Of a stretch of 64,000 nt of DNA, positions 1 through 13,803 are shown in pieces. Numbering within the stretch: position 1 is the first letter of the stretch; the number at the start of each line of letters is the position of its first letter. Origin of the DNA: Paraspadella gotoi (Eukaryota > Chaetognatha); contig CM119271.1 in NCBI GenBank assembly GCA_051294375.1, positions 11,675,896 through 11,739,895 of the forward strand. The letters are read 5' to 3'. The translations under genes were made by a program, and so were the position numbers. The notes under the pieces are model-generated. The model did not search any database and was not told where the DNA came from. It was given only the letters and a program-made list of their open reading frames with translations.

Positions 1-2031
<2,031 letters not shown>

Positions 2032-2667
2032 TTTCGATCGTGAATTGAGAAACGAAGAAGAGAAGAAAGGATTTTCATCTTTGCATCGCCCCTCGTTTTG
2101 GATTCAGATTCAATTGGTCAAGCATTCACTATTTCGTCTTTTATTCAGGGAATTAGTTTTTCCTATTTCCTGCCTATTTAATCGAGTACTTTATAACGCA
2201 CTTTGGGTGTTAAATTATCGAAAACAACTAAGTAATGAGAAGAAACACTTGTTTAATGTTGATGCACGACTAATTATGGAAATTCCAAAAACGCGCTATC
2301 ATTAGAATTTCGCTTCATTAAGTTTAACTTTTTCTTAGATCAAATTTCTCTTAATTCATGTGCAAAGATTGTAACAATATTTTTCGAACCATCATTGCAA
2401 TTTTTACTACTTTTCAATCTCCATTTGCGTTGCGTAGCTGAACAATGACAATTTCGTGAATCAAACTGAAAGCATTAAGCTTAAATGGAAGAAATCACAA
2501 CAAAAAAAATAAAGCGGGTGTAACTTATATTATCATCAAAAATTTGCATAAAAGCATAAAACGCTAAAAAAAATCACCTAACGGACAAACTGGGGGGAAA
2601 AAAATCATAACAAAAAGCATCTCTTGGTTTTTTTTCTTCTTGTAATAAAAATCCGTCCGTCCGAGCT
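2032..2667. other. Spacer between LRRC47 and AARS2
   Basis: 636 bp of AT-rich DNA holding the LRRC47 3' end and the AARS2 5' flank. The short plus-strand reading frame at 2045-2305 has no recognisable similarity and looks like chance. I see no RNA gene or repeat here. Confidence 0.6.
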
Positions 2668-4669
2668 TCAATCCCGAACGACTTGAATTCCCTCTCCACC
2701 CAAATTGGTCAAATCCACGTTGGATGGATAGACGGACCTCAATGCACCCGTGGAGGCGTCGACGACCCTCACTTGTTGAAGAGAGAGTTGAAGCGACTTT
2801 CCCTCGACGCTCATATTCTTGAGGGAAGCGGCGACGGCGTCGACGTCCTCGCCCGCAGCGCCATCTTCTTTGAAGGTGTTGTCGTAGCTGCCGCGGGTGA
2901 GTCCAAGCAGCAGCATATCCTTGACGAGAGCATCGAGGGTGCGTTTGGCCGCCTCCAACGAAGTCGCCGACGTCACTTCGATGAAGACGTTCGACGTCGA
3001 CGGGGAGATTTTGCTCACGTCGCTGGGGAGATGGAGTTTAGTTATATTACTATATTTATTTAGCTGAATAAAACGAGATTATCTCAAAATAAATATTAGG
3101 AATGCCTAAGAATATTTGTCAGATCCACCAGGTTAGACTATTTACAAGTTAATCGAATGGCGCAATTATTAAGCTAATTTTAAACACAAATTGTTAACAA
3201 ATACATAATAAATAATGAATATGCTTTCTCCAACTTTTGAACCTTCATCCCTTTCACAAGAAAATAAGAAAGCAACAAGCAATCCTGCAAGCTTCTACAA
3301 TTAATTCGTCTCACCTGTTAGTGATCGGTGGAAACGAAACGACAGTCTCATTCTCCATCCCTTCATTCATAAGAAGGCAAGCGAAGGACGTCTTGCCTTT
3401 CACCAACTCTAAATATTTGTGAATTCCCGTGAATCCACTTCGCTTCGATTTCTTTCTCGCCTCCTCCGCCTCATGCAGCAGCCGACCGATGAGCTCGTCC
3501 GCAGAGAGGCGTTCGGCGCGGCCGAGCGGCTGCAGCAGCACGTCCTTGGGGTCTCGCGCGTCGTAAGAGAGAGGAAAGGAGAGAGCGGAGTCATCGTGAG
3601 TCGCTATGGTGGAAACGAGGCGTTTCTGACCGACGGTGTCGTGCAATTTGGTCTGCGAGGCGATGAAGCGTTTGAAGAGGGCGTTGGTCTGCCGCAAGTC
3701 GACGTCCAGCGCGACGCAGCAGAGGATGTGAGGTCGAACTTCGAGGGCGGCCGAGGAAACCGTCACGGTCCTCGATTCCGTCGCGGGAAGGACGATGATC
3801 TTGTGAGAAAGTCTCGGCGCCGGGGAACCGGAACGACTACGGTTCTCCCCTCGCGAACGCGACCTGGCTTTGGCCTTTTTGCGAGCGCTGCCGGATTTTT
3901 TGCCGGAGGCGCCTCCGGATTTGGTATCGGTCGTCGGCAGCGACTTGTGAAGATACTCGATGATGGACGAGGTCTTGCAAGACTGCACCATCTTGGAGAG
4001 ACGTTTGTCGACGAGCTGATTGCCTTTGAAGTTGATTTCCTTTAATTTGGCGCAAAGAGAAAGTTGAGGAGGAAGAGAAGAAAGACGATTATTCTCCAGA
4101 TTAAGAACTTTGAGACAATGAAGATTTTTAACGGATTCGGGAATCGAGGCGATGCGGTTGTTTTGCGCGTGAATCTCCGCCAGACTCGACAAGCTCAAAC
4201 ATGTCAAGTCTTCCGTCAACTCGGTCAATCCGTTGTTGGAGACGTCGAGCACCGTTAACTTGGCGAGATTGCCACGACCCAACGGCGGAAGTTCCTCCAG
4301 GACGTTCCCGCGGAGATTTAGAGAATAGAGTTCCGCGCATCGATTGACGTCGTCCGGGACGCGAGAGAGGGCGTTGGTTGAGAGATCGAGAGAACGAAGC
4401 TTTTGCAATCGACCGATAGATGTCGGGACCGAAGCGAGTTTATTCTCTCGCAACACGAGATGAATGAGGTTAGGCAGATCGGCGAAGGCGTCGTCCGGAA
4501 GATGAGACAAAGACGTCGACGAAATCTCGAGAAAGTTGAGCGTCGAGAGACGAAAGATTTCGGGATCTAAACCATCGAATCTTGAGATGCGTCGATCGAC
4601 TTCGACGCCGGACAAAACGAGTTCGTGTTTGTTTTGATCTTTGTAGCTTTTCACTTCCGGCCAACTCAT
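2668..4669 (-). CDS. LRRC47: Leucine-rich repeat protein 47
   Basis: Two exons, 4669-3315 and 3022-2668, giving 569 aa (human about 583). The start is the ATG giving MSWPEVKSYKDQ, matching the SWPE start of animal LRRC47; the frame is open a little upstream but only through a TTG. Residues ~40-230 hold leucine-rich repeats (LxxLxLxxNxLxxLP), ending in LKEINFKGNQLVDKRLSKM. A Lys/Arg/Ser-rich linker follows at ~245-295. The C-terminal half is the B3/B4-type domain shared with phenylalanyl-tRNA synthetase beta (RFIASQTKLHD, SFPPITN, FIEVTSATSLEAAK, QVRVVD). The molecular role is poorly defined in the family; tRNA- or RNA-linked binding is inferred from the domain. Confidence 0.93.
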
Positions 4670-5040
4670 GGTCAATCGAGGATCTGTAAAAAAAAAAACA
4701 AAAAACGAAGAGAAAAGGAATGAATGGAATCGTGGAATTCCGATGGAACCGAAATCGAAAGAAAAAATAAAATCAACTGGAAAAAATTAAATGACGAAAA
4801 AAAAAAGATCCGAGAGAATACTATCGTTTCCAAATATGGAAAATAAATATTAATCAGTTAATCTAGTAGCTTTAATAAGTAAATATAAGTTAAAACAATT
4901 TCCAACTGATTGACACGAAGATTTCTCGCCGATTCGTTTAAAAAACCAAAACGTAATGTAATAAAAAGTTTGTTTTTATAATTAAAAATGCGAAATAGGA
5001 AAATTAACGTCCGCCTCAACTAGTAAATCCACAATTTTAA
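4670..5040. other. Spacer between REC8 and LRRC47
   Basis: 371 bp, AT-rich with A-runs. It must hold the REC8 3' UTR and LRRC47 5' UTR/promoter. No other feature seen. Confidence 0.6.
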
Positions 5041-5121
5041 TTAATTGCTCAAGAATTTTCGACGAATGATCTCCACGTCTTGATGCTGGTTCTGACAGAA
5101 GCAGTCGGCGCCGTGGTCAGT

Positions 5122-5179
<58 letters not shown>

Positions 5180-7410
5180 CCACCGCCGCGGCAGAACAGC
5201 TCGATGTCGCTCCCAAAAGAGGCGGGATCCTGAGCGGCGCGGACGAGCCGCTTCAAGCTGACGCGGAGAATTCCATTGAATACGCCCGTGGCGGCGTTCT
5301 TGCCCTCCACGCCGGGTGGGCAGAGTTGGAAGAAGGAAGGAAGACGCCGCTCTTGAAGTACGGGCTGCGGGGCGAACGGCTCTGGCTCCTGCTGCGTCTC
5401 GAGCGGAGGCTGCGGATCTGGCGGTGCAGGCGACGTCTGCTGTAGTTCCGGTTCCCCCTGCTGCTGCGGTTCCGCTGCCACCTGCCCCTGCAGTTCCTGA
5501 GGGGAAACATCCTGCGCCGCCGCGGCAGGAAATTTGACAACGCCGGGAACTGTTCCGGGCGGAACATCATCGGGCGGTGAAGGTTCGGTCACCGTGATCT
5601 GCGGACCTTTGGAAGTCCCTGCAGCGCTGGAAGTGCCAGCATTAACGGAAGTGCCTGCAGCCCCGGAGGTAATTTCCGATTCGGCCGGAACAGCGCCATG
5701 TCCGAAGGTGGATTCCGGATCCGGATCTATCATCGGCATCGAAGCGTCGCGAGTCGAAGCATCTGCCGGACGAAGTAGAGACATTTCTTCCGGCACGACG
5801 CCGAGAAGTAGAGAATCTCCAGCACCTCTGGCGGCGCGGCCGAGCCCGGACTCGTCGCCCCCCGGCGTCGGATTGACGGCGGACATATCCTGGGGGTCCA
5901 GAGACCTGATGAGACCCTTGGAACGATCCGGGTCGACGAAGCTGCGACTTCGATTGTCGAAACTCGTCGCCATCGATCTTTCCTCGCGACCAACTTCCGC
6001 TAACTCCTCTTCCTCTTCCTCCTCCTGAGCCGTCGTCACTAAATTTCCTTTAAAAAGAGAAAGAATTCCTTTGCCGAGACAAAGTCGTCCCGCGGCGCCG
6101 AGTCCGCCGGATTCCGGCGCCGATTTATTCTTCTTTTGCGCGAACATGTGATCGGAATTGGGTCGACCGACGGCGTCGAGGAAGTTGACGCGCGATTGCA
6201 GTTCGTCGTTGCGAGTGTGGATTTCGTCGTCAAAGACTGGACGACGACGAGGACGACGACGAGGCGCCGACTCTGCATCCGCCGCGGCTGCGGCTGCGGC
6301 GGGCTCCCCCGCGAGGGCGGCCTCTTCGGCGGCGATGCTGTCCATAGCTTCGTCGATTGGGTCGCGACCTTCAGGGACGCCGCCGCCTTCTTCATCAACG
6401 ATCGTCGATTGTAGAAGCGGTTCGTCGACCATGCCGAGACGAGAGGTATCGGCGCTCTCGGCCAGCCTTAACGACCGGCGTGGCAGGGGCGAGCCATCCG
6501 TGTCTCCACCGCTGCGTTTTTTTCCTCTCGCTTTCGCCGGAGATGGTATTTTCTCGATTTGTTCCGGCGATGATCCCCGGCGTCGTTGCGCGGCGTCGAT
6601 CGGATATTCCGGCGGAAGAAGATGAGCGCCGGATGGAGAAGCGGCGCCGACGTTTTCGGCAGCGGCGTCGATTATGGCATCTGGGGCCGGACGAAGCGAT
6701 TGTGGCGTTGGCGACTTTAAAATATCGGAGGCAGTGGCAGAGGCAGCGGCAGGGGCAGGGGAAGCGGCACCCTCTTCAGGACGAATGTCCAGATCTTCCA
6801 AATCCTGCGGCAGCTCAGGTTCAACGAAGGGCATCTCCGGCGGAGCGGCTGCCGCGCCGGCTGCGGAAACCTCGCTCTCAACGCGAGACGCGGCTTCGAT
6901 GTAGGCGTCTTCTTCGTCAGGAAGTGGGCGTGGCGCAGGCGGTGCGGGTTCGACGAAAGACTCGGACAAAGTGATGCGACCCGCGTCGACCGTGTGGAGC
7001 TTCGGGTCGAAGAAATAATCGTCGACGTCGATGGATTCTTCGATGCTTCTCACGGCGACGTTGGATTCGAAGGAGATCTTCGGGATGTTGACGACCGTCT
7101 TCACCTGGGAGGGAGAGAATGAATGAATGAATGAATGAATGAATACACGGATACGGTCATACGACCTTTTAGTCGTCGTTCAAAGGTCGATGTAAAATTA
7201 GAAAGAGAGAGAGGGAGAAGAGGGGAAAATGAAATAGGGGATAATATTTGGGTTACTTTCGCCGACCGGGGTTAGGGGGCGATTAGGGTTAAGAAGACGC
7301 AAAACCTCGGTTGGCGTAAGTAATATTTTACTTAATAATTATTAAAATAAAATAAAAAGCTTAAACAATTATTGTCAGTCTCATTTACTTCCAATCACTA
7401 CTCTTTTCTT

Positions 7411-7447
<37 letters not shown>

Positions 7448-7739
7448 CTCTCTATCTCACACACACACACACATATCTACCCCCACTGACCTTTTTCTTC
7501 TTCCCCGGTTTTCCATCCTCCTCCTCCTCCCCGGCGTTTCTCCCCCTTTCGTCTCTTTCCCCCTTTTTCTCCCCCATCGACTTCTCCCCAGGGGCGTCGC
7601 CCTGGATCCCGCCCCCGGGACTCGATCGCAGCCCCGCCCCAGGGACGGCGAAGGAAGAATCTCCGTCGCCTGATTCACGGATTCGACGGGCGAAGTCGAG
7701 TGATCGATTCACGTCGAGAATTAAAAACCTGGAGGGAGA

Positions 7740-7799
<60 letters not shown>

Positions 7800-8377
7800 A
7801 GAAAGTCGGACATAATTATAAACTTTGACAAAAAAAAAAAATAACTTGGGGTTGCCACATAAAACAGACTGACAAAGAGAAAGGGATAAAAATTCGGACA
7901 AATGGACGGACAGATGATGAGACGGACAAAAAAGCTGACAAGAACACTGAAACAAAGAGTGAGACAGAACAGTGAGACAAAATTGGACTGACAAAGACAC
8001 CGACAAGCGACAAATAAATCGACAAAGGATCGAAAAAGAGATTGAGAAATAAATGTCAGATCTCACCCCATCTGCTGAGCGTAGATGTCGACGGCGCCGG
8101 TAATGAGAGTCGCGCAAGTGCGGAGGCTGAGAGAGAGGTATAAAAGGTCAGATCAGGTCGGGTCAAGTCCCCCCTTACCATCTCCGCCTCACCTGAACAA
8201 CATCTTGAGCTCCTTTCGCTGACCCGAGTGATTGAAGTAGACGACGAGATCGTGACAGACCTGATCCAGATCGCAATCTCGGTACTCGCGCTCGGCGATC
8301 TTCCGAGGCCGAGTCGCCGCCAGCCAAAGGAGACCGAACCGCCCGTTGCGCTTCAAGACGGCGTGATAGTAGAACAT
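5041..8377 (-). CDS. REC8: Meiotic cohesin kleisin REC8
   Basis: Four exons, 8377-8193, 8126-8067, 7728-7491 and 7104-5041, giving 848 aa. REC8 replaces RAD21 in meiotic cohesin, bridging the SMC heads until separase cuts it. The N-terminus MFYYHAVLKRNGRFGLLWLAATR is the REC8-type kleisin SMC3-binding domain (FYY and LAATR, not FYAHFVL). It continues through LRTCATLITGAVDIYAQQMGFLILDVNRSL. The middle is long, acidic and low-complexity, with FDDEIHTRNDELQSRV. Near residues ~750-795 the winged-helix kleisin end is seen (SFFQLCPPG...KNAATGVFNGILRVSLKRLV...FGSDIELF). After it comes a poly-Gly run and a Cys/His-containing tail with no counterpart I know. Separase sites (ExxR) may be present but I cannot assign them. 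Confidence 0.9.
5128..5190. repeat. GCC/GGC trinucleotide run encoding poly-Gly in REC8
   Basis: A run of about 20 GCC-type triplets on the plus strand reads as more than 20 glycines on the minus strand, just after the REC8 winged-helix domain. It is coding, uninterrupted by stops, and a likely site of length variation. Confidence 0.9.
7419..7795. repeat. (TC)n and (AG)n microsatellites flanking REC8 exon 3
   Basis: On the plus strand a (TC)n run (~7416-7442) lies just downstream of the exon 3 donor, and an (AG)n run (~7738-7795) serves as the pyrimidine tract (CT on the coding strand) directly before the exon 3 acceptor at 7729. Intron 2 also holds a degenerate GACA/GGACAAA-rich stretch at about 7860-8030. 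Confidence 0.9.
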
Positions 8378-8808
8378 GATCCGACAGAGAAAAAGTCGAG
8401 AGACAGAGAGAGAAGTTTTTTTTATTTATAATAAAAGATGCCTAAAAATCAGAGAATTTTAACATTTAACGAATCCAATAACGTCGAATTATTAAAAGAT
8501 ATATACATAGCGAAGGCATGAAAAAAGTTTTACATAAAAAATGAGCCGTAAAATTGAACTCAAAGATTCGGTTATTTTTGCTAAAGAAATGTAAAAAATG
8601 ATGTAATGAATCAAAAGACAAGAGGCACGCTTAAATATATATTAAAATTAAATATGTAGAAACGATCACAGTCGTGTTGGTAGGTTACCACTGGCAACTA
8701 AAACGTTAGGTGGAGTCAGCGGACGTATTCGTCGTCTTTATCGTCGTCGTCTTAATAGTTGAACTGCTAAAGACTTAATAAATTCATCGCCAAATCCCAT
8801 GGAAAAAA
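8378..8808. other. Spacer between LDHD and REC8
   Basis: 431 bp, AT-rich. A small GTC/GTCGTC cluster near 8730-8755 is the only structure noticed. Confidence 0.6.
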
Positions 8809-10688
8809 TCAAATTAAAATCTTCTTCTCAGGATTCATAATATCTTTCGGATCCAACGCTTTCTTGATCGTTTGCATGACGCTATATGCACCTGCGCCGA
8901 ATTCTATCGGCACCCACTCTCTCTTGCCGATGCCGATAGAGTGTTCGCCGGTGCAGGTTCCGCCGACGTCGAGGGCGCGCCGGACGAGACGCCGGGTGAA
9001 ATCGACGAGACGACGTCGCTCTTCCTCGTTTTCAGGATCGAACATGACGAGACAATGGAAGTTCCCATCGCCCACGTGACCGACGATAGGGGCAGTGAGG
9101 CCAGACCGACAAATGTCGGCCTTGGTCTCTCTCAAAACCTCGGGTAGTCGGCTGATGGGCACGCAGACGTCGGTAGAGTATCCCTCGGCGCCGGGTCGTA
9201 GAGAGCGAGCGGCGTACCAAGCATCGTGTCTCGCCTTCCACAACCGGTTTCTATCTTCCGTCTCTTTGGCCCAAGAATAGTCTCCACCTCCATTGGAGTC
9301 GACGACGAGTTTGGTCATCGCCGCTTGTTTGTCAACATCTTCATCGTCTGCTCCGACGAATTCGAAGAAAAGAGTCGGACGAGCGGGAAGATCGAGTCCG
9401 CTGAAGGCGGCGGAGGCGGACATCTGGACGTCGTCGAGGAATTCGACTCTCGCCACGGGGATGCCGCATTGAAGGATCTGGACGACGGAATCCACGGCGG
9501 CGCCGTCGTCGGGGAATGAGCAGACGGCGGCGGCGACGGCGGCGGGGAGAGGGTGAAGGCGGACTGTGGCGGAAGTGATGACGCCGAGGGTTCCTTCAGA
9601 ACCGACGAAGAGGTTCGTCAAGTTGTATCCGGCAGCCGATTTTTTAGCGTGACGATTTTCGCCTGATTGAAATTAATTAATTAATTATTATGATTACTTT
9701 AGAATATATACTTTAGAATATTATCTTTAAGCTTCATCGGCAGACTTCACAAACCCCCCCCCCAAGAAACCCACCGGCCGTATGCACCACCGTCCCGTCC
9801 GCCAACACCACCTCCAAATTGATGACATTCTCCTTCATGGTTCCATATCTGACGGCATTGGTGCCAGATGCATTGGTGGCCGCCATTCCGCAGATGGAGG
9901 CGTCGGCTCCGGGATCGATAGGAAAGAAAAGTCCGGATCCTCGAAGGGATTCGTTGAGACTCTTCCTCGTGATGCCGGCGCCGACCCTCGCGTTGAAGTC
10001 CGCCTCTCGAATCTCGGGCTCCGCGGAGAAATTGACCAAATTGACGGAGACGCCGCCGCGAAGAGCGACCACGCCCCCTTCCAGACCGGTGCCGGTTCCG
10101 TAGGCGACGACGGGGACGGAGAGTTCGTTGCAGATGCGACAGATGTCGCTGACTTGAGCGACGCTGCGTGGGAAGACGACGGCGTCGGGGATGGTCGATC
10201 CTAAAGATGGAAGATGTGGAAAATGTTGAAAGAAAATCTAATATTGTTGACAATTCTTATAGAAAAATTTTTATATAAAAATTATCCTTTCATTCAACTT
10301 TGGACAGTCTATGTGTTTCGACTTTTCATCAAACATGTCTGGACTCGTTTCAACGAATTTCTCTTCTCCCAGACACAAAATATAAACTGACCTTTGAACC
10401 ACCTAATGCCCTTTGACGCCCCCACTTACCCCGATGCCATGATTCATCGTGTCCGTGATGATCTCTCACTCCCTCGGCCACTGAGATGTCTTTCGCGTCC
10501 ACGACATCTCGGATCCGCTCGATTGCGCCAGACGCGTTGTTGTTGTTGTTAGCGTTTGTCGCCGCCAAGGATTCTGTGGCGAAGGCTCTGACGGCTGAGG
10601 AGCGGGAGCCCGTCGCGGCAGCAGCCGACGCCGCAGCCGACGCCGCAGAGGACCCCGAGGACGCGAACCGAGACCACGCCTTCCACAT
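8809..10688 (-). CDS. LDHD: Mitochondrial D-lactate dehydrogenase (FAD)
   Basis: Three exons, 10688-10430, 10200-9775 and 9662-8809, giving 512 aa, the usual length. Oxidises D-lactate to pyruvate and passes electrons to cytochrome c in the mitochondrion. The N-terminus ([17 protein letters not shown]..., Arg/Ser/Ala-rich) is a presequence. FAD-binding PCMH domain: [55 protein letters not shown] and [21 protein letters not shown]. The C-terminal cap has [15 protein letters not shown], the metal/substrate motif [12 protein letters not shown] and [14 protein letters not shown]. All key motifs are intact. An Asn run (NANNNNN) near residue 45 is the only oddity. Confidence 0.95.
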
Positions 10689-11101
10689 TGAGTCGAAAGG
10701 TCGAAGAACTTTAAGAAAGAAAAACCAAAAAAAATGAAAAGATCGCGCTTAACAAAATCAAAAAGGAGATTTAGTTATAATATTAAAAAACGGGAGAGAT
10801 GCTACTCTAAATCAATGGCACGGATTAAAAAATAATAATAGAAAAAAATGAGAAACCGAGTTTTAACAATACGAATTTCGTAAAATTTAGCAAAAGGGGC
10901 AGTCCGGGGTAATGCTGCTAAAAATAGACTTCAGAATTGGGGATATTTGTGAAAAATCTAAACCCTTCCCCCTCCACTAGATTTCACATTACCCGAGTCT
11001 ACCCACTCTGCTCCCGCGACGGAACGGCCTCAAGTTTTCCCTGCGCCTCGTTGAGTGAACGAGTGAACAGCCAGTGAGTCTGTGAAACAAGTGATTAATT
11101 T
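10689..11101. other. Spacer between the ZRSR-like gene and LDHD
   Basis: 413 bp, AT-rich, with A-rich stretches. Nothing else recognised. Confidence 0.6.
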
Positions 11102-13054
11102 TCACTCAGCGTCCGAAGCGGAAGTCGATTCGTTCTTCCTCTTTTTCTTCTTCTTCGATTTCTTCTTCTTCTTCTTCTTCTTTTTCGTCTTTATCGTCTT
11201 TAAAGTCACTTTCAATATCTTCTTCTCAACATCGTCATCGGAAGAGGAAGAAGATCCGCTGCTACCGAAATCCAAGCTGCTCAGTTCGCCGCTGCTGCTG
11301 CTGCTGCATTTCCTTCTTTTCTTTTTAGATTTGGAGCAAAAGTCTGAATCCGAAGATTCCCTTTTTTCTTTTTTCTTTTTCTTCTTTTTTTTCTTCTCTT
11401 TCTTCTCTTTCTTTTCTCCTCCCTTCTCCTCCTCATCCTTTCCCTCTCTCCTCTTCCATATCCTCTCGTCCTCCACATAATGATCCCTGAATCGAAAGGG
11501 TCTATGTTTCCCCGGCGGCGACTTTTCTCTCCCGCAACGACGGCGCCGCTTAACGCCGCCGGCCTTTTCGGCGCCGGCCTCCTCAAAGTCTCGATCGGCG
11601 TCGGCGAAGGCTCCTTCGGGATTGACGAAGCAGTGGAGGAAGTTGCAGTCTTTGCCTTTGGGACATTCGTTTTGAAGGAATTGACCGCAGATGGCGCTGC
11701 GCCATTTGGAGACGACCGAGATCTGAGCGGAGAGGCGGCGCCCGGCGTACCATCGTCCGCGAAAGACGCTGACGGCGACGACGGCTTCCTCTTCGCGCTC
11801 GTAGGAGACGAAGACGTTTCCGCGAAGGTGGGCGGCGGAGTTGAGGCAGACCTGAGGGAGATGAAGGAGGGAAGAAGAGAATCTTGGGGGTTAAATGGGC
11901 AATTGGGCATGCTTTGATCAATGACAAGCCTTACAAGGTCAATGACAAGCCTTACATGGTTAATGAAAAGCCTTACATGGTCAATGACAAGCCTTGATGA
12001 GCGGAGTTTTCCGTCTGAGTTTATATCCTACAGCCTTACATGGTCAATGAAAAGTTTTGACGGAGACTGATTTTATAAAATCCAGCCTCTAACAATCTTA
12101 AACGTTTCACGTGATTAATGAACGGTCTTCAATGGTCAATGATATGACTTACATGGTCGATGAAAAGTTTTAAATGATCAATGCAAAGTTTTAAAGGGTC
12201 AGTAACAAAATTGAACATGGTCAAAGTAACCATTCATGAGTGCATAGTCCAAATACCTTAAACTGCTTCACGACGCCGATTTTCTCAAACTCTGGAAGAG
12301 CATCTTCGTAAAAGTCGAGAAAAGCGGCGCGAAGATCGGAACCGACGCCGTCGAAACGGGAAAAGACTTTGGCGGCGTCATCGTCGGCTGCTGCGGTTCT
12401 TGCGGCGAGAGCGGCGTCCAGCGCCGCGTGAGAGAACATTCCAGGAATGAGAACGGTGAGGCCGAATTCGAGCTCGGGATGCAGGCGCTTACAGGCGTCT
12501 CCGAATCGACAGGCGCCCGTTCGCATGAAAAAGTCGCAGTTCCGCGGATCGGTTAAGTCTGAGTGAGGAGGAGGAGGAGGTCGCCTTTTCTTTATCGGAG
12601 GAGGAAGAGGAGATGGTTCGATCTCGACGCGGGAAGGAGGCGAACCCACTCCCACTCCCTCTCTATCTTTCTCTTTCTCTCCTTTCTCTCTCCTCGCCAA
12701 CTCCCTCTCTTTCTCCAACAGAGTCTCATGTTGTCTCAGTTTTCTCTCTATTTCCTCCAACTCGTTCTCCTCCTCATCCTCTTCTTCTTCCTCCCTCTTC
12801 CTCGCCTCTCTCTCCTCCACCCCAACCCTCACCGCCTCGATCCTCCTCTTCATCTTCCTCTTCGTTTTTCTCACGAGTTTTCGATATTCGACGAAGGAGA
12901 GACGCTGCTCGGCCGCGGCTGGAACGGAGGCGGCGGCGGCGGGAGACGCGCGGGCGGCGAAGAAGGCGGTGGCGGCGGCTCGACGCTGAGCCAAGAGTCG
13001 GCGGAGTAAGAGATGGAAATCGGATGATTTGGAGGAAGAGGGAATGTCGGCCAT
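11102..13054 (-). CDS. ZRSR2: U2AF35-related splicing factor (ZRSR family)
   Basis: Two exons, 13054-12257 and 11851-11102, giving 515 aa. Members bind the 3' splice site, mainly of U12-type introns. Residues ~60-150 are a charged Arg/Glu-rich coiled coil. The first CCCH zinc finger is CDFFMRTGACRFGDACKRLH; the UHM/RRM follows (FLDFYEDALPEFEKIGVVKQFKVCLNSAAHLRGNVFVSYERE, RWYAGRRLSAQ); the second finger is KWRSAICGQFLQNECPKGKDCNFLH. Both fingers keep three Cys and one His. Instead of the Arg-Ser tail of the human protein, the C-terminus is runs of lysine and serine/acidic residues ending SASDAE. Orthology to the ZRSR group rather than U2AF1 rests on the long N-terminal extension and on FLDFYEDALPEF. 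Confidence 0.92.
11915..12230. repeat. Degenerate ~20 bp tandem repeats in the ZRSR-like intron
   Basis: The unit GGTCAATGACAAGCCTTACA recurs about four times nearly intact from 11920 to 12000, then as diverged copies (e.g. near 12035, 12135, 12155, 12175, 12195) to about 12225, filling most of the single intron at 11852-12256. Confidence 0.8.
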
Positions 13055-13803
13055 CGACCGAGAGGGGTCTCCGCGTCAGCGCTATCCAGAAGCCGTCATG
13101 ATAGGGCAAGTCTTTTATTTCAAAACATTATTTCATTTTTATTGAGCTGAACTAAAAAAATATAATCATTATTAACATCATTTAATGTTCAAATACAAAT
13201 ATAAATACAAAATATAACGTTTGAACCAATCGCCGGCAAAACAGTTTAATTTTTTTTTTTAATAAAATGAAACTAAGACTAGAACAAATGGCAAAGGGAC
13301 AAATTGACAAAGAAACAACAGACGAATGGACAAAGGGACAACGGACGAATTGAAAGAGAAGAGTGTTTGAGAGAGTGAGGGGAAAAGTCGGAAAGTGAAA
13401 ATTAAAGTAGAGTTGATGTGACGATTTGATTTGATTTGATTTGATCATCGATTTTGAATCTCAAATAGCGCCGCTTATTCTCTTTTAATAGAGGTCACCT
13501 TGTTTGAGTGAGGATGAAATATACAAAGTAACTGTAAGAGAATATAAAACCCTTCCTTCGATATATAACTAAACCACTTGATAATAAACAGTTTAAACAC
13601 CCTTGAAAATTAAGATCATATAAATATTAAATAACCTACATATATAATTTCTTTATTGTCGCAACTTAAAAACCATGCTTCTTATCAAATTTAATAAAAA
13701 TCGATATTAAAATTAGCTTCACCACCAAACTAAATTATTTAAAAATTTAAGAAATATATCTACATTTGAAAATCTTAAATATTAAAATTCACCAATTTGT
13801 CAT
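13055..13803. other. Spacer between VPS41 and the ZRSR-like gene
   Basis: 749 bp. A degenerate GGACAAA/GACAAAG-rich stretch lies at ~13280-13350 and a (GATTT)n patch at ~13425-13445. A TTTATT at 13652-13657 (AATAAA on the minus strand) about 147 bases past the VPS41 stop is a possible polyadenylation signal. Confidence 0.6.

Noticed and set aside
4670-4675. TTG start two codons upstream in LRRC47
   Set aside because: The ATG at 4669 gives the conserved MSWPE start; animal nuclear genes rarely start with TTG.
11082-11480. Plus-strand frame rich in Phe, Ser and Leu
   Set aside because: Reverse of the Lys-rich tail of the ZRSR-type protein.
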